A stretch of 64,000 nucleotides of DNA from Gemmatimonadota bacterium (GTDB taxonomy: Bacteria; Gemmatimonadota; Gemmatimonadetes; Longimicrobiales; Gaopeijiaceae): positions 124,001 through 188,000 of the forward strand of contig JAJDXS010000083.1 in assembly GCA_022823145.1 (NCBI GenBank), read 5' to 3'. This document shows positions 19,626 through 27,987 of this stretch, piece after piece; positions within the stretch are counted from its first letter, which is position 1; each line of letters starts with the position of its first letter. The translations under genes and the position numbers were made by a program. The notes beneath the pieces were generated by a model, which saw only the letters and a list, made by a program, of their open reading frames with translations, searched no databases and was not told where the DNA came from.

Positions 19626-19666
19626 CGCGCATGGACGCGGCGGCAAACAGGAGACAGGAGGCGGGA

Positions 19667-20290
19667 ATGCCGCGATTGCCGAGGCTGCACGTCATCGTCG
19701 GGGACGGGATCGTGGCGGCGGAGGACTACGCGGAGCGCCTCGGTCCGATCGTCGCCGCGGGGGGTGGTTCCCTGGCGCTCCACCTGAGGACTCCCACCAC
19801 CACCGCCCGCCGTCTCTTCGAGGCCGCCCGCCGGCTCCTGAAGCTCTCGCGGGAGACCGGGACGCTGGTCGTGGTCAACGACCGGGTCGACGTGGCCGTG
19901 GCCGCGGGCGCCGGCGGGGTACACCTGAAAGAGGACTCCCTCCCCGTGGCGGACGCGCGCCGGATCGCGGGGGAGCGGTTGCGCGTGGGACGGTCGATTC
20001 ACTCGTCGCAACAGGCGGCAGGTCTCCGCGACAGCGGGCTGGACTACCTGGTGCTCGGCGCGGTCTACCCGACCCGCTCCCACCCGGACAGACCCGCTCT
20101 CGGGATCGAGGCCGTGGCCGCGGCGGTGGCGGGGAGCGGTCTGCCCGTGCTCGCGATCGGGGGGATCACGCCGTCCGAGGTGCCCGACGTACTGGCGCGC
20201 GGGGCGCATGGCGTGGTTGTCCTGAGCGGCGTGTGGCGCGCGAAGAGTCCGCGGAAGGCCGTGACGCGCTACCTTGAAGCGCTCGGCTGA
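19667..20290 (+). CDS. ThiE/TenI-family protein, probably TenI-like
   Basis: The 207-residue TIM-barrel protein shows family landmarks VVNDRVDVAVAAGAGGVHL, GRSIHS, and LAIGGITPSEVPDVL. Two features of true thiamine phosphate synthase are missing: the QxRxK strand reads LALHLRTPT, and the TxTK pyrophosphate loop reads PTRSHPDRPALG, lacking the lysine. That pattern and the adjacent thiS-thiG point to a TenI-like thiazole tautomerase, but ThiE activity cannot be excluded. I chose the ATG at 19667 because AGGAGG lies 5 bases before it; an ATG 36 bases earlier has no such site. Confidence 0.75.
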   Translation: MPRLPRLHVIVGDGIVAAEDYAERLGPIVAAGGGSLALHLRTPTTTARRLFEAARRLLKLSRETGTLVVVNDRVDVAVAAGAGGVHLKEDSLPVADARRIAGERLRVGRSIHSSQQAAGLRDSGLDYLVLGAVYPTRSHPDRPALGIEAVAAAVAGSGLPVLAIGGITPSEVPDVLARGAHGVVVLSGVWRAKSPRKAVTRYLEALG

Positions 20291-20303
20291 GGAGGACGCG
20301 CGA

Positions 20304-20339
20304 ATGACATCGATGGTTCACGGGTGCGCAGCGGCATGA
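20304..20339 (+). CDS. Eleven-residue upstream ORF overlapping thiS
   Basis: A small frame MTSMVHGCAAA starts at an ATG with a strong GGAGG (20291-20295) 8 bases upstream. It ends at a TGA that overlaps the ThiS Met codon (ATGA at 20336). ThiS itself has no good ribosome binding site, so ribosomes finishing this peptide may restart on thiS. Whether the peptide is made is unknown. Confidence 0.4.
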   Translation: MTSMVHGCAAA

Positions 20340-20551
20340 CGGTCCATTTCGTGTCGATCGTGCTCAACGGCAAGAGTCGCGTGGTTCGCAACGGGCTCAC
20401 CGTGGCCGGCCTCCTCGATGACCTGGAACTGCACCCCGGAATGGTGGTGGTGGAGCGTAACAGGAAGATCATGGCACGCGAGTCGCTGCAGGCCACCCCG
20501 GTCGAAGAGGGTGACAGAATCGAACTCGTCCACTTTGTGGGAGGAGGATAG
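20336..20551 (+). CDS. thiS: Sulfur carrier protein ThiS
   Basis: This 71-residue ubiquitin-fold protein ends in HFVGGG, giving the Gly-Gly tail that is adenylated and thiocarboxylated to donate sulfur for the thiazole ring. The N-terminal strand reads VSIVLNGKSRVVRNGLTV and the helix AGLLDDLEL. The ATG at 20336 fits family length; a GTG 12 bases upstream is in frame. thiG follows 3 bases after the stop with a strong GGAGGAGG. Confidence 0.92.
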   Translation: MTVHFVSIVLNGKSRVVRNGLTVAGLLDDLELHPGMVVVERNRKIMARESLQATPVEEGDRIELVHFVGGG

Positions 20552-20554
20552 ACG

Positions 20555-21355
20555 GTGACCGACATGCGCGGCGACCTCCCCTTCGCGATGGGGGATCACA
20601 CCTTCACGTCGAGACTGATCGTCGGAACCGGGAAGTACCGGACCAACGACGAAATGGTCACCGCCATCCGCGCCAGCGGAGCCGAGATGGTGACCGTGGC
20701 GGTGCGCCGGGTGGATCTGGACCGCCGTCGGGAGGAAGGCATCCTTCACCACCTGTCCCCGGAGGAGTTCTTCCTGCTGCCGAATACCGCCGGGTGCTAC
20801 ACGGCCGAGGACGCGCTGCGCTACGCCCGCCTGGGACGTGCCGCGGGGCTTAACGACTGGGTCAAGCTCGAAGTCATCGGCGACGAGCGCACGCTGCTCC
20901 CGGACACCGCGGCAACGCTCGAAGCGGCGGTCGAGCTGGTGGCCGACGGCTTCAAGGTCATGGCGTACACGAACGACGACCTGATCACCGCAATGCGGCT
21001 CGAGGACGCGGGCTGCGTGGCCGTGATGCCGCTTGCAAGCCCCATCGGGAGCGGTCTGGGCGTCGTGAACCCCTACTACATCCGCGAGATCAAGCGGCGG
21101 CTCACCGTCCCCGTGATCGTGGACGCCGGGGTGGGAACGGCCTCCGACGCCTGCGTCACCATGGAGCAGGGCGTGGACGGCGTGCTGATGAACACGGCGA
21201 TCGCCGCGGCATCCGACCCCGTGGGCATGGCCCGGGCCATGAAGCTTGCGGTCCTTGCCGGCCGGGAAGCGTACTTGGCCGGTCGCATGGCCGCGCGCGA
21301 GATCGCCGTTCCGTCGTCACCCACAACGGGGATGCTGGATCGGGAGCACGTTTGA
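20555..21355 (+). CDS. thiG: Thiazole synthase ThiG
   Basis: ThiG builds the thiazole phosphate of thiamine from DXP, dehydroglycine and ThiS thiocarboxylate. The 266-residue TIM barrel has SRLIVGTGKYRTNDEM, LPNTAGCYTAEDAL, the Schiff-base lysine in WVKLEVIGD, PLASPIGSGLGV and VDAGVGTASDA. The GTG start has GGAGGAGG (20540-20547) 7 bases upstream. No thiF, thiO/thiH or thiC is in the window, so other steps are encoded elsewhere. The stop overlaps the rsmB start (TTGA). Confidence 0.96.
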   Translation: MTDMRGDLPFAMGDHTFTSRLIVGTGKYRTNDEMVTAIRASGAEMVTVAVRRVDLDRRREEGILHHLSPEEFFLLPNTAGCYTAEDALRYARLGRAAGLNDWVKLEVIGDERTLLPDTAATLEAAVELVADGFKVMAYTNDDLITAMRLEDAGCVAVMPLASPIGSGLGVVNPYYIREIKRRLTVPVIVDAGVGTASDACVTMEQGVDGVLMNTAIAAASDPVGMARAMKLAVLAGREAYLAGRMAAREIAVPSSPTTGMLDREHV

Positions 21356-22710
21356 AACCGCGTCGCGGCGGAGGGCGGAGGTCGGGGCTTTCGCCCGGCC
21401 GCGTCCTGGCCGCGTCGATCCTGGCAGAGGTGGAATCGGGACGCCGTCTCGATGTCGCCTGGGAAGCGTCGGGCGCCGCGCGGTCTCCCGAGCGCGGCTG
21501 GATCCGCACCCTGGTCTACGGCACCGTGCGCTTTCGCGGGCGGCTCGATCACATCCTGTCCCGGCTCGCCGGACGGGACCCGGCGGCATTCGATCGAGAG
21601 GTGCTCGTCGCGCTGCGCATGGGAGCCTACCAGATCCTCGAGATGGGGGGCGTGCCCGCCTACGCCGCCGTATCCGAGGCCGTGGAGCAGGTCAAGGAGA
21701 CACGCAAACGGGCCGCTGCGGGGCTGGTTAACGCCGTCCTCCGCAAGGTCGCAAGCAATCCCCGCCCGCGGTCCCTGTTTCCGGACGCGGAGAGGGATCC
21801 GGAAGGCTACCTGGCGACGTGGGGTTCGCACCCCCGGTGGCTGGTGCGGAGGTGGATCGCCGCCTTCGGTCCCGTGGGTGCGCGCGCTCTGGTCGATGCC
21901 AACAATCGGGAGCCGGACGTCTACCTGCGCCCGGTGGGGCAGAGGCCGGTGGTGGCGGAACGCACGCTCGCAGAGGCAGGGCTGTGTCGCTCCGGATCGC
22001 GAGATCATCAATGGATCGCGCTCGACCAGGGGACCGACCCGGCTGCGGCGCTTTCGCTGGTCCCGGGAGTCATCCAGGATCCGGCTGCTTCGCTGGTGGT
22101 GGACCATGTGTCTCCTCCGACCGGCGCTCTGGTCGCCGACCTGTGCGCTGCCCCCGGAGGCAAGGCGCTCGCACTGAGTGAGGCGGCGGGTTGCGTCGTT
22201 GCCGCGGACCTGTCGGAGCGGCGCCTGAGAAGGGTCGTGCAAGGTGTCCGCCGTCTCGGCGAGGGTGCGGCAATCGCACTCCGGGGACCGGGCAGGCGCG
22301 TCTGGGCGGTGGCCGCGGATGCCCGGCATCCTCCCGTGCGCCGCGCGGACGCGGTGCTGGTCGACGTGCCGTGCAGCGGGACGGGAACGTTCCGTCGTCA
22401 CCCGGACGGCCGGTGGCGCGTCAGGCCCCCGGACATCCGCAAGCTCGCGGCCGTCCAGCGCTCCATTCTCGAAGGCGCGGCAACCGTGGTTCCCCGCGGC
22501 GGACTCCTTGTTTACGCTACATGTGCCCTTGAGCACGAAGAGAACGAGGGGCAGGTGCAGGACTTTCTGAAGCGTCATCCGGACTTCCGAATCGAGGCGG
22601 GCCCCGCTCCGGAGCGGTTTCTGGACGAAAACGGATGCCTGGTGGTGTTGCCCCACGAGAGCGGATTCGATGGTGCGTTTGCGGCCAGAATGAGGAGGGC
22701 TCGGGACTGA
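21352..22710 (+). CDS. rsmB: 16S rRNA m5C967 methyltransferase RsmB (Sun/Fmu)
   Basis: The 452-residue protein has an N-terminal NusB-like RNA-binding domain (residues about 12-150: LAASILAEVESGRR, QILEMGGVPAYAAVSEAVEQVK) and a C-terminal AdoMet-dependent cytosine-5 methyltransferase domain. The SAM loop is LCAAPGGKA, motif IV is DVPCSGTGTFRRHPD with a catalytic Cys, and motif VI is YATCALEHEENE with the second Cys. The TTG start overlaps the thiG stop. Confidence 0.94.
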   Translation: MKPRRGGGRRSGLSPGRVLAASILAEVESGRRLDVAWEASGAARSPERGWIRTLVYGTVRFRGRLDHILSRLAGRDPAAFDREVLVALRMGAYQILEMGGVPAYAAVSEAVEQVKETRKRAAAGLVNAVLRKVASNPRPRSLFPDAERDPEGYLATWGSHPRWLVRRWIAAFGPVGARALVDANNREPDVYLRPVGQRPVVAERTLAEAGLCRSGSRDHQWIALDQGTDPAAALSLVPGVIQDPAASLVVDHVSPPTGALVADLCAAPGGKALALSEAAGCVVAADLSERRLRRVVQGVRRLGEGAAIALRGPGRRVWAVAADARHPPVRRADAVLVDVPCSGTGTFRRHPDGRWRVRPPDIRKLAAVQRSILEGAATVVPRGGLLVYATCALEHEENEGQVQDFLKRHPDFRIEAGPAPERFLDENGCLVVLPHESGFDGAFAARMRRARD

Positions 22711-23591
22711 TGGATCTGGGCGGTTCGATCCGCCGGCGACGGAAGGGCGCTGCCAGGACCAGGGCGAAGGGGAAGCGGCGTCCGACCGGGCGCAAGCCCC
22801 GGAAGCAGCGCGCGCCAAGGAAGAGGACGGGGACGAGGACCCGGGCCAAACGGGTGCGCCTGGGCGGAATCGCGGTGCACCCCGGGATCGCCGCGCTCGC
22901 GGTGGCCGGGGCGGGGCTCGGCCTGGGGTACCTGGTGGCGGTCACCCTCATGTTTCCGGTTCCCGATACTCCGGTTGAAGTGCAGGTCGTCCCGGATCTG
23001 CGGGGTCAGCCCGTGGCGCTCGCACTCTCCGAGCTCGCGGACTCGGGACTCGTGGTCGGTCGGGTCGACTCGCTGCGGCATCCCCTGGTGCCGGCCGGGA
23101 CGGTCATGGGCCAGAGCCCTCTGCCGGGACCCACCGCCCTGGTCAATGCGCCGGTGCGCGTCACGGTATCGTCGGGACGCGAGGTGCGTGCCGTACCGGA
23201 CCTGACGCGCCTCGACGGAACCCGGGCGGCCGAACTGCTCGGGGCGGGTGGGTTTCTCGTGGAGGTCGACACCGTCGAGTCGACGGTCGCCGCCGGCCGG
23301 GTTTTGAGCATGCACCCGGCACCCGGAACGGAAGTCCCACTTCCCGGCAGCATACGCCTCGCGCTGAGCCGGGGCCCCCCCACCTTCCCGATGCCGGACC
23401 TTGCGGGAATGACCCAGGGAGAGGCGTTTGCCCTGTTGCGGGCGCTGGGCCTGGTCATGGGTGAAGTCGACAGAAGGTACAGCCTGTTGAACGTTAGATT
23501 GATCTTCGGCCAGTATCCCGAACCGCAAGAACCCGTGACGGAGGGCACGCAGGTCCGCCTGATCGTCGGCCGGGAGGTTGCATGGCAATGA
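22710..23591 (+). CDS. Membrane-anchored protein with three PASTA domains
   Basis: The 293-residue protein has a very basic cytoplasmic N-terminus of about 50 residues (Arg/Lys repeats), one transmembrane helix (about 58-80, IAALAVAGAGLGLGYLVAV) and three extracytoplasmic PASTA repeats at roughly 90-158, 159-226 and 227-293. PASTA domains bind peptidoglycan or beta-lactams in Ser/Thr kinases and PBPs, but no kinase or transpeptidase domain is present here. The ATG overlaps the rsmB stop by one base; GGAGG lies about 10 bases upstream. Its role in wall sensing is inference. Confidence 0.85.
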   Translation: MDLGGSIRRRRKGAARTRAKGKRRPTGRKPRKQRAPRKRTGTRTRAKRVRLGGIAVHPGIAALAVAGAGLGLGYLVAVTLMFPVPDTPVEVQVVPDLRGQPVALALSELADSGLVVGRVDSLRHPLVPAGTVMGQSPLPGPTALVNAPVRVTVSSGREVRAVPDLTRLDGTRAAELLGAGGFLVEVDTVESTVAAGRVLSMHPAPGTEVPLPGSIRLALSRGPPTFPMPDLAGMTQGEAFALLRALGLVMGEVDRRYSLLNVRLIFGQYPEPQEPVTEGTQVRLIVGREVAWQ

Positions 23592-24172
23592 GACAGGGGC
23601 ATGGGAACGGCGGGCGACGCGCCAGCCGATGGCCGTACCTGTTTGCGATCATCGTAGCGGGAGCCGTCGTCGCGGCGGCCTGGCTCACCCGGAACCGCCT
23701 GCAGCCGGTTGTCTCGGGCTATGCGGCGCCATCCTTCGAGGTCGTGGACGAGGACGGATCCCCGGTGACTCTGGCGACCTACGAGGGCAGAGTCCTCCTT
23801 CTCAATGTCTGGGCGACCTGGTGCGCGCCCTGCCGCGAGGAAATGCCGTCGATGCAGCGCCTCTACGACCATTTTGCACCCGACGACTTTGAAATCGCTG
23901 CCATCAGCATCGATGCTCCCTTCGGCCAAACCGACGCCGCGGGCAACCCGGGGGGCGACCCGCTGGCCTTTGCTCAGGCACTGGGGCTCACGTTTCCCAT
24001 TCTTCTCAATCCTTCCGGTGACATTCAGCGCATCTACCGCACTACCGGCGTGCCGGAGTCCTTCCTTATCAGCAGAGACGGCGTGATCTACAAGAAGGTG
24101 GCCGGAGCGACCCACTGGGACTCCGACGCGAACCTCGGTCTGGTCAGGCGCCTCGTGGCGGGAGAAGGATAG
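23582..24172 (+). CDS. TlpA/ResA-like membrane-anchored thioredoxin
   Basis: The 196-residue protein has an N-terminal anchor (PYLFAIIVAGAVVAAAWL) and a periplasmic thioredoxin-like domain. The redox centre is WCAPC (Cys81 and Cys84), followed by VPESFLI with the cis-proline after GVP. Such proteins reduce apocytochromes or other periplasmic disulfides. No cytochrome maturation gene is adjacent. Two start ATGs are possible: 23582, with GGAGG 4 bases upstream, or 23588, which overlaps the previous stop as ATGA. Confidence 0.9.
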   Translation: MAMRQGHGNGGRRASRWPYLFAIIVAGAVVAAAWLTRNRLQPVVSGYAAPSFEVVDEDGSPVTLATYEGRVLLLNVWATWCAPCREEMPSMQRLYDHFAPDDFEIAAISIDAPFGQTDAAGNPGGDPLAFAQALGLTFPILLNPSGDIQRIYRTTGVPESFLISRDGVIYKKVAGATHWDSDANLGLVRRLVAGEG

Positions 24173-24176
24173 CGCG

Positions 24177-25136
24177 TTGTCCATCTCGGGCGTTATCACG
24201 CGCAACTGGCGCATCAAGCTCGCGGCTCTCTTCCTGGCCGTTCTCCTCTGGGTGACCATGCGTCTGAGCGACGACCGCGTGAGCCGGCTGGAGATTCCGG
24301 CCGTGCAGGTGCGCGTGGACCAGGTCGCGTCGGACTGGCTCCTCCGGGGCGCGCCGTCGCCCTCCACCGTCGGAATGACCGTGACCGGTCCCATGAGGGA
24401 TCTCTTCCGCGTCGCCATGGCCGAACCGGTTGTCATCATTCCGGTGGATTCGGTCCCCGGAGAGGATCTTGTTCTCGAACTCGTACCGGACTGGGTGTGG
24501 AACGTGGACAGGGGCAGCGTAGGGATCGAGGACTTCGCTCCGAGTTCGGTGCGGCTGCTCTTCGAGAGATACGAGGACGAGGACATCCCCGTCTCCCTGC
24601 GGCTCACCGGTCGGCTCCCCGACTCGCTGGCCCTGGTCGCCGAGCCGCGCGCAAATCTGCTCTTCGCACAGGTGCGGGGTCCCGCGTCGGAAATGGAAGC
24701 GCTGGAGACGGTCTTTCTCGCGCCGTTCGACCTGGGCGCCCTCGAGGGATCCGGCCAGTTCGACGTAGTGGTCGACACGGTGGGGCTCGGGGGGCTGGTC
24801 GTGAGTCCGATGATGGCAACCGTGACGGTCGAGGTGGCGACGCGTGAGGGCCGGGTGGTAGGACCGGTACCGGTGGAGTTTGTCGCCGGCCGAGAGGATC
24901 TGGTTGTGGAGCCCGATTCGATCAGCGTGATGCTGTCCGGAGCGGGCGTGCTTCTCGCCGACTCCGAAGCGGCTGATCTGGTGGCACGCGTATCGGGCGA
25001 TCCGGCGGAGGTGTGGCGCGCGCTCGACGAAGTCGGCGAGATTCGCCTTCCCGTAGAGGTGAGCGGCCTTCCGCGGTTCGTGGACGGCGCCGCCGAACCC
25101 GATTCCGTGACGGTGCGGAGAATCGGCCCGCCGTGA
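24177..25136 (+). CDS. YbbR-like (CdaR-type) domain protein
   Basis: The 319-residue protein begins with TRNWRIKLAALFLAVLLWVTM, the characteristic short cytoplasmic NWxLKLxAL lead and transmembrane helix of YbbR/CdaR proteins. Beta-rich YbbR repeats follow in the extracytoplasmic part. CdaR regulates the diadenylate cyclase CdaA in Firmicutes and is usually next to cdaA. No diadenylate cyclase gene is present in this window; neighbours are a thioredoxin and tsaD. The start is a TTG and the stop overlaps tsaD (GTGA). Confidence 0.8.
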   Translation: MSISGVITRNWRIKLAALFLAVLLWVTMRLSDDRVSRLEIPAVQVRVDQVASDWLLRGAPSPSTVGMTVTGPMRDLFRVAMAEPVVIIPVDSVPGEDLVLELVPDWVWNVDRGSVGIEDFAPSSVRLLFERYEDEDIPVSLRLTGRLPDSLALVAEPRANLLFAQVRGPASEMEALETVFLAPFDLGALEGSGQFDVVVDTVGLGGLVVSPMMATVTVEVATREGRVVGPVPVEFVAGREDLVVEPDSISVMLSGAGVLLADSEAADLVARVSGDPAEVWRALDEVGEIRLPVEVSGLPRFVDGAAEPDSVTVRRIGPP

Positions 25137-26194
25137 CCGGCCCCATCCTCGGGGTCGAGACCACCTGCGACGAAACGTCGGCGGCGGTTCTCGACAGGCG
25201 GGGGGAGATCCTGGGAATGGTGATCCACTCGCAGGATGTGCACCGGATCTACGGCGGAGTCGTTCCCGAACTCGCGGCGAGGGATCATCTCAGGCGGATC
25301 GAGCCCGTCGTGGCGGCGGCACTCGCCGAAGCCGGAGTCGAGCGCCGAGCGCTTCGTGCGGTCGCGGTGGCGGCGGGGCCGGGCCTGATCGGGGCGCTTC
25401 TGGTCGGGGTTTCATGGGCCCGCGCGGCCGCGTTCGCGCTGGGGGTCCCCTGGGTGCCCGTGCACCACATGGAGGGCCACCTTTTCGGCCCCGTGCTCGA
25501 GGATCCCGACGCGGTTCCCCCGTTCGTCGCGCTGCTGGTGTCGGGCGGACATACGCTGCTGCTGTGGGTTCCCGAATGGGGGCGCTACCGTCTCCTCGGC
25601 CAGACCAGGGACGACGCGGCCGGCGAGGCGTTCGACAAGGTCGCCAAGCTGCTCGGACTTCCCTACCCGGGCGGCCCTGCGGTCCAGGACGCGGCTCGGG
25701 AGGGCGATCCCTCACGCTACCTCTTCCCGCGGCCGATGATGCGTGCAACCGGCAGCGGCGCCTTCGACTTCTCCTTCTCCGGGTTGAAGACCTCGGTGGC
25801 GCAGACGGTCGCCGGCATCGGAGCCGGACCCGGGCTGGAAGACGAACGCGCACACCTGGCCGCTTCCTTCCAGCAGGCGGTGGTGGACGTCCTGACCGCC
25901 AAGACCCTGGCCGCCACGCGCGCCGTCGGGTGCGACAGGGTGCTTCTCGGGGGCGGCGTGTCCGCAAACGGACCTCTCCGTGCGCGGTTTCGCGAAGCAC
26001 TGGGCTCCGGCGGGAGCCTTTTCGTCGGATCGCCCCGGGTGTCGCTGGACAACGGAGCCATGATCGCGCGCGCCGGACAGTTCCGCCTGGATCGGGGCGA
26101 CTTCGGCGGACTGCGGGATGCCCGGGCCAGCGTTACGATTCCGGGGATGACGGCGTGGGTGCCCGACAGCCCGCGCGACGGATACCGAAACTGA
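25133..26194 (+). CDS. tsaD: tRNA N6-threonylcarbamoyladenosine transferase TsaD
   Basis: This 353-residue ASKHA-fold enzyme transfers threonylcarbamoyl to A37 of ANN-decoding tRNAs, with TsaB and TsaE. Metal-binding histidines lie in HHMEGHLFG. Nucleotide motifs are GVETTCDETSAAV, LLVSGGHTLLL, GEAFDKVAKLLGL, FDFSFSGLKT and GGVSANGPLR. The GTG overlaps the YbbR stop; the frame is open upstream but the protein N-terminus matches here. The C-terminal tail (about 20 residues) is a lineage extension. Confidence 0.96.
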   Translation: MTGPILGVETTCDETSAAVLDRRGEILGMVIHSQDVHRIYGGVVPELAARDHLRRIEPVVAAALAEAGVERRALRAVAVAAGPGLIGALLVGVSWARAAAFALGVPWVPVHHMEGHLFGPVLEDPDAVPPFVALLVSGGHTLLLWVPEWGRYRLLGQTRDDAAGEAFDKVAKLLGLPYPGGPAVQDAAREGDPSRYLFPRPMMRATGSGAFDFSFSGLKTSVAQTVAGIGAGPGLEDERAHLAASFQQAVVDVLTAKTLAATRAVGCDRVLLGGGVSANGPLRARFREALGSGGSLFVGSPRVSLDNGAMIARAGQFRLDRGDFGGLRDARASVTIPGMTAWVPDSPRDGYRN

Positions 26195-26209
26195 CAGGAC
26201 GCCACAGAC

Positions 26210-27058
26210 ATGTACCCCGTTCTTTTCCGGTTGCCCGAGTGGTTCCCCATCCTGGGGGGCGAGCCGATCACCTCCTTCGGCGTGATGATGCTCATGGCCT
26301 TCCTGGTCGGCGGCTACGTCCTGAAGGTGGAGCTGGGGCGGATGGGCCGCGATCCCGAGATCGCCTGGGATCTGCTCTTCATGGCAGTGGTCGGGGGGGT
26401 GATCGGTGCCAGGCTCTACTACGTGCTGCTCAACTACCCCCGCTTCGCCGCGGACCCCTTCGGGATGCTCTTCGCCCGCGGGGGGATGGTCTGGTACGGC
26501 GGCTTCCTTCTGGCGGCGGCGCTGGTGATCTGGAGGATCCGCAAGCTCGGTCTGCCACTGGGGAGGACCGCCGACGCGGCTGCCCCCGCGCTGGCGCTCG
26601 CGTACGCGGTGGGAAGGATCGGCTGCTTTCTCGTCGGCGACGACTACGGGCGTCCCACCGATTCCTGGGTGGGCATCGCCTTTCCCAACGGCGCGCCGCC
26701 CACGCACGCCGACACGATCAGCGAGAGGTTCGGGATCACGGTCGATCCGGCGATCATCGAGAAACACGGCGAGATCGTTCCCGTGCACCCCACGCAGCTC
26801 TACGAGACCGGACTTTCCACGCTCATCTTCTTCCTGCTCTGGTCCCTGCGCGGCAAGGGCCATCGTCCCGGGTGGATCTTCATGACGTGGCTGGCCCTGG
26901 CGGGTGTCGAGCGCTTCATCGTCGAGATCTTCAGGGCGAAGGACGACCGCTTCGTCGGCGCGCTGACGCTGGCGCAGATGATCTCGCTGCTGCTCGTCGC
27001 CGTGGGGGTCTTCTGGATGATCAGGCTGAGACGCACCGGAGGCGCCGCCCGCGGGTGA
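26210..27058 (+). CDS. lgt: Prolipoprotein diacylglyceryl transferase
   Basis: Lgt attaches diacylglycerol to the lipobox cysteine of prolipoproteins in the inner membrane, a step needed by the many lipoproteins in this window. The 282-residue polytopic protein carries ITSFGVMMLMAFLVG, GARLYYVLLNY, RGGMVWYGGF, the signature GRIGCFLVGDDYG and HPTQLYE. The insert between the signature and HPTQLYE (about 50 residues) is longer than in enterobacteria. Confidence 0.95.
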   Translation: MYPVLFRLPEWFPILGGEPITSFGVMMLMAFLVGGYVLKVELGRMGRDPEIAWDLLFMAVVGGVIGARLYYVLLNYPRFAADPFGMLFARGGMVWYGGFLLAAALVIWRIRKLGLPLGRTADAAAPALALAYAVGRIGCFLVGDDYGRPTDSWVGIAFPNGAPPTHADTISERFGITVDPAIIEKHGEIVPVHPTQLYETGLSTLIFFLLWSLRGKGHRPGWIFMTWLALAGVERFIVEIFRAKDDRFVGALTLAQMISLLLVAVGVFWMIRLRRTGGAARG

Positions 27059-27942
27059 TCATCCTCCACGCTTCGGATCTGCACTTCGGGAAGCCGCACC
27101 TTCCGGCCGTCGCGGAAGCGATTCTGCGCTTTGTCGAGGAGCAGGATCCCGACGCCGTGGTCGTGTCGGGAGACCTCACGCAGCGGGCCAGGGCGGGCGA
27201 ATACCGGGCCGCCAGGCACTTCCTGGCCAGGCTCGCGCCGCGCCCGCTCGTAGTCACGGCGGGGAACCACGATGTGCCGCTCTACCGCGTGTGGGAGCGG
27301 ATCTTCGCGCCGTACCGCAAGTACCGCACGTACATCGGGGACCGGCTGGATACGGTCCTGGACGCGGGCCGGGCGGAAGGCGGCGGAGCTTTCTCCGCGC
27401 GCGCGCCCGCATCCGGCAACGGCCCGGCTCGCGCCCGCACACGCCCCGGCGCCCGATTCGTCGCTCTGAATTCCTCGGCCCCTCACACGGCCATCGTCAA
27501 CGGCCGGCTCACCGACGCGCAACTGAGCCTTGCCGAGAGGGCTTTTGCGGGGGCACGACCGCACGACCTGCGCGTGCTGGTGGTGCACCACAACCTCCTG
27601 GGGCCGCTCGACGGCGAGCCGATCAACCTCCTGCCCCGGGCCCGGCACATTCTCCGCGCGGTCGAGGAATGGGGCGTGGACCTGGTGCTCTCCGGACACA
27701 TCCACCGCTCCGACCTCGGGCTCAGCCGGTGCGCTGCGGACGCTCGAGAGGAGGGTGTGCCCGTGGTAACCGCCGGCACGGCTTCGTCGAACCGTGGCAG
27801 GGGACCGGAGGAGGGGCGGAACTCTCTCAACCTCGTGCGGGTTCAACAGTCGAGCCTGGAGGTCATGGTTTATCTTTACTCCGAGGATTCCGGGCGCTTC
27901 ATGCCCGCGAAGAGCCGCCGGTATGTACGGCGCACCGGATAG
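27055..27942 (+). CDS. Calcineurin-like metallophosphoesterase
   Basis: The 295-residue protein has the complete dinuclear metal motifs of the family: SDLHFG, SGDLTQRA, AGNHD, VVHHN and SGHIHRSD. This order and spacing resemble CpdA-type cyclic-nucleotide phosphodiesterases and related UDP-diacylglucosamine-hydrolase-like enzymes, but the substrate cannot be told. A Gly/Ala/Arg-rich insert near residues 107-140 is unusual. No signal peptide is seen, so it should be cytoplasmic. The GTG overlaps the lgt stop (GTGA). Confidence 0.87.
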   Translation: MIILHASDLHFGKPHLPAVAEAILRFVEEQDPDAVVVSGDLTQRARAGEYRAARHFLARLAPRPLVVTAGNHDVPLYRVWERIFAPYRKYRTYIGDRLDTVLDAGRAEGGGAFSARAPASGNGPARARTRPGARFVALNSSAPHTAIVNGRLTDAQLSLAERAFAGARPHDLRVLVVHHNLLGPLDGEPINLLPRARHILRAVEEWGVDLVLSGHIHRSDLGLSRCAADAREEGVPVVTAGTASSNRGRGPEEGRNSLNLVRVQQSSLEVMVYLYSEDSGRFMPAKSRRYVRRTG

Positions 27943-27987
27943 ACCGTTCCTCGAAGCGCACACGGTCGAGAATGGGGGCGCAAATCG

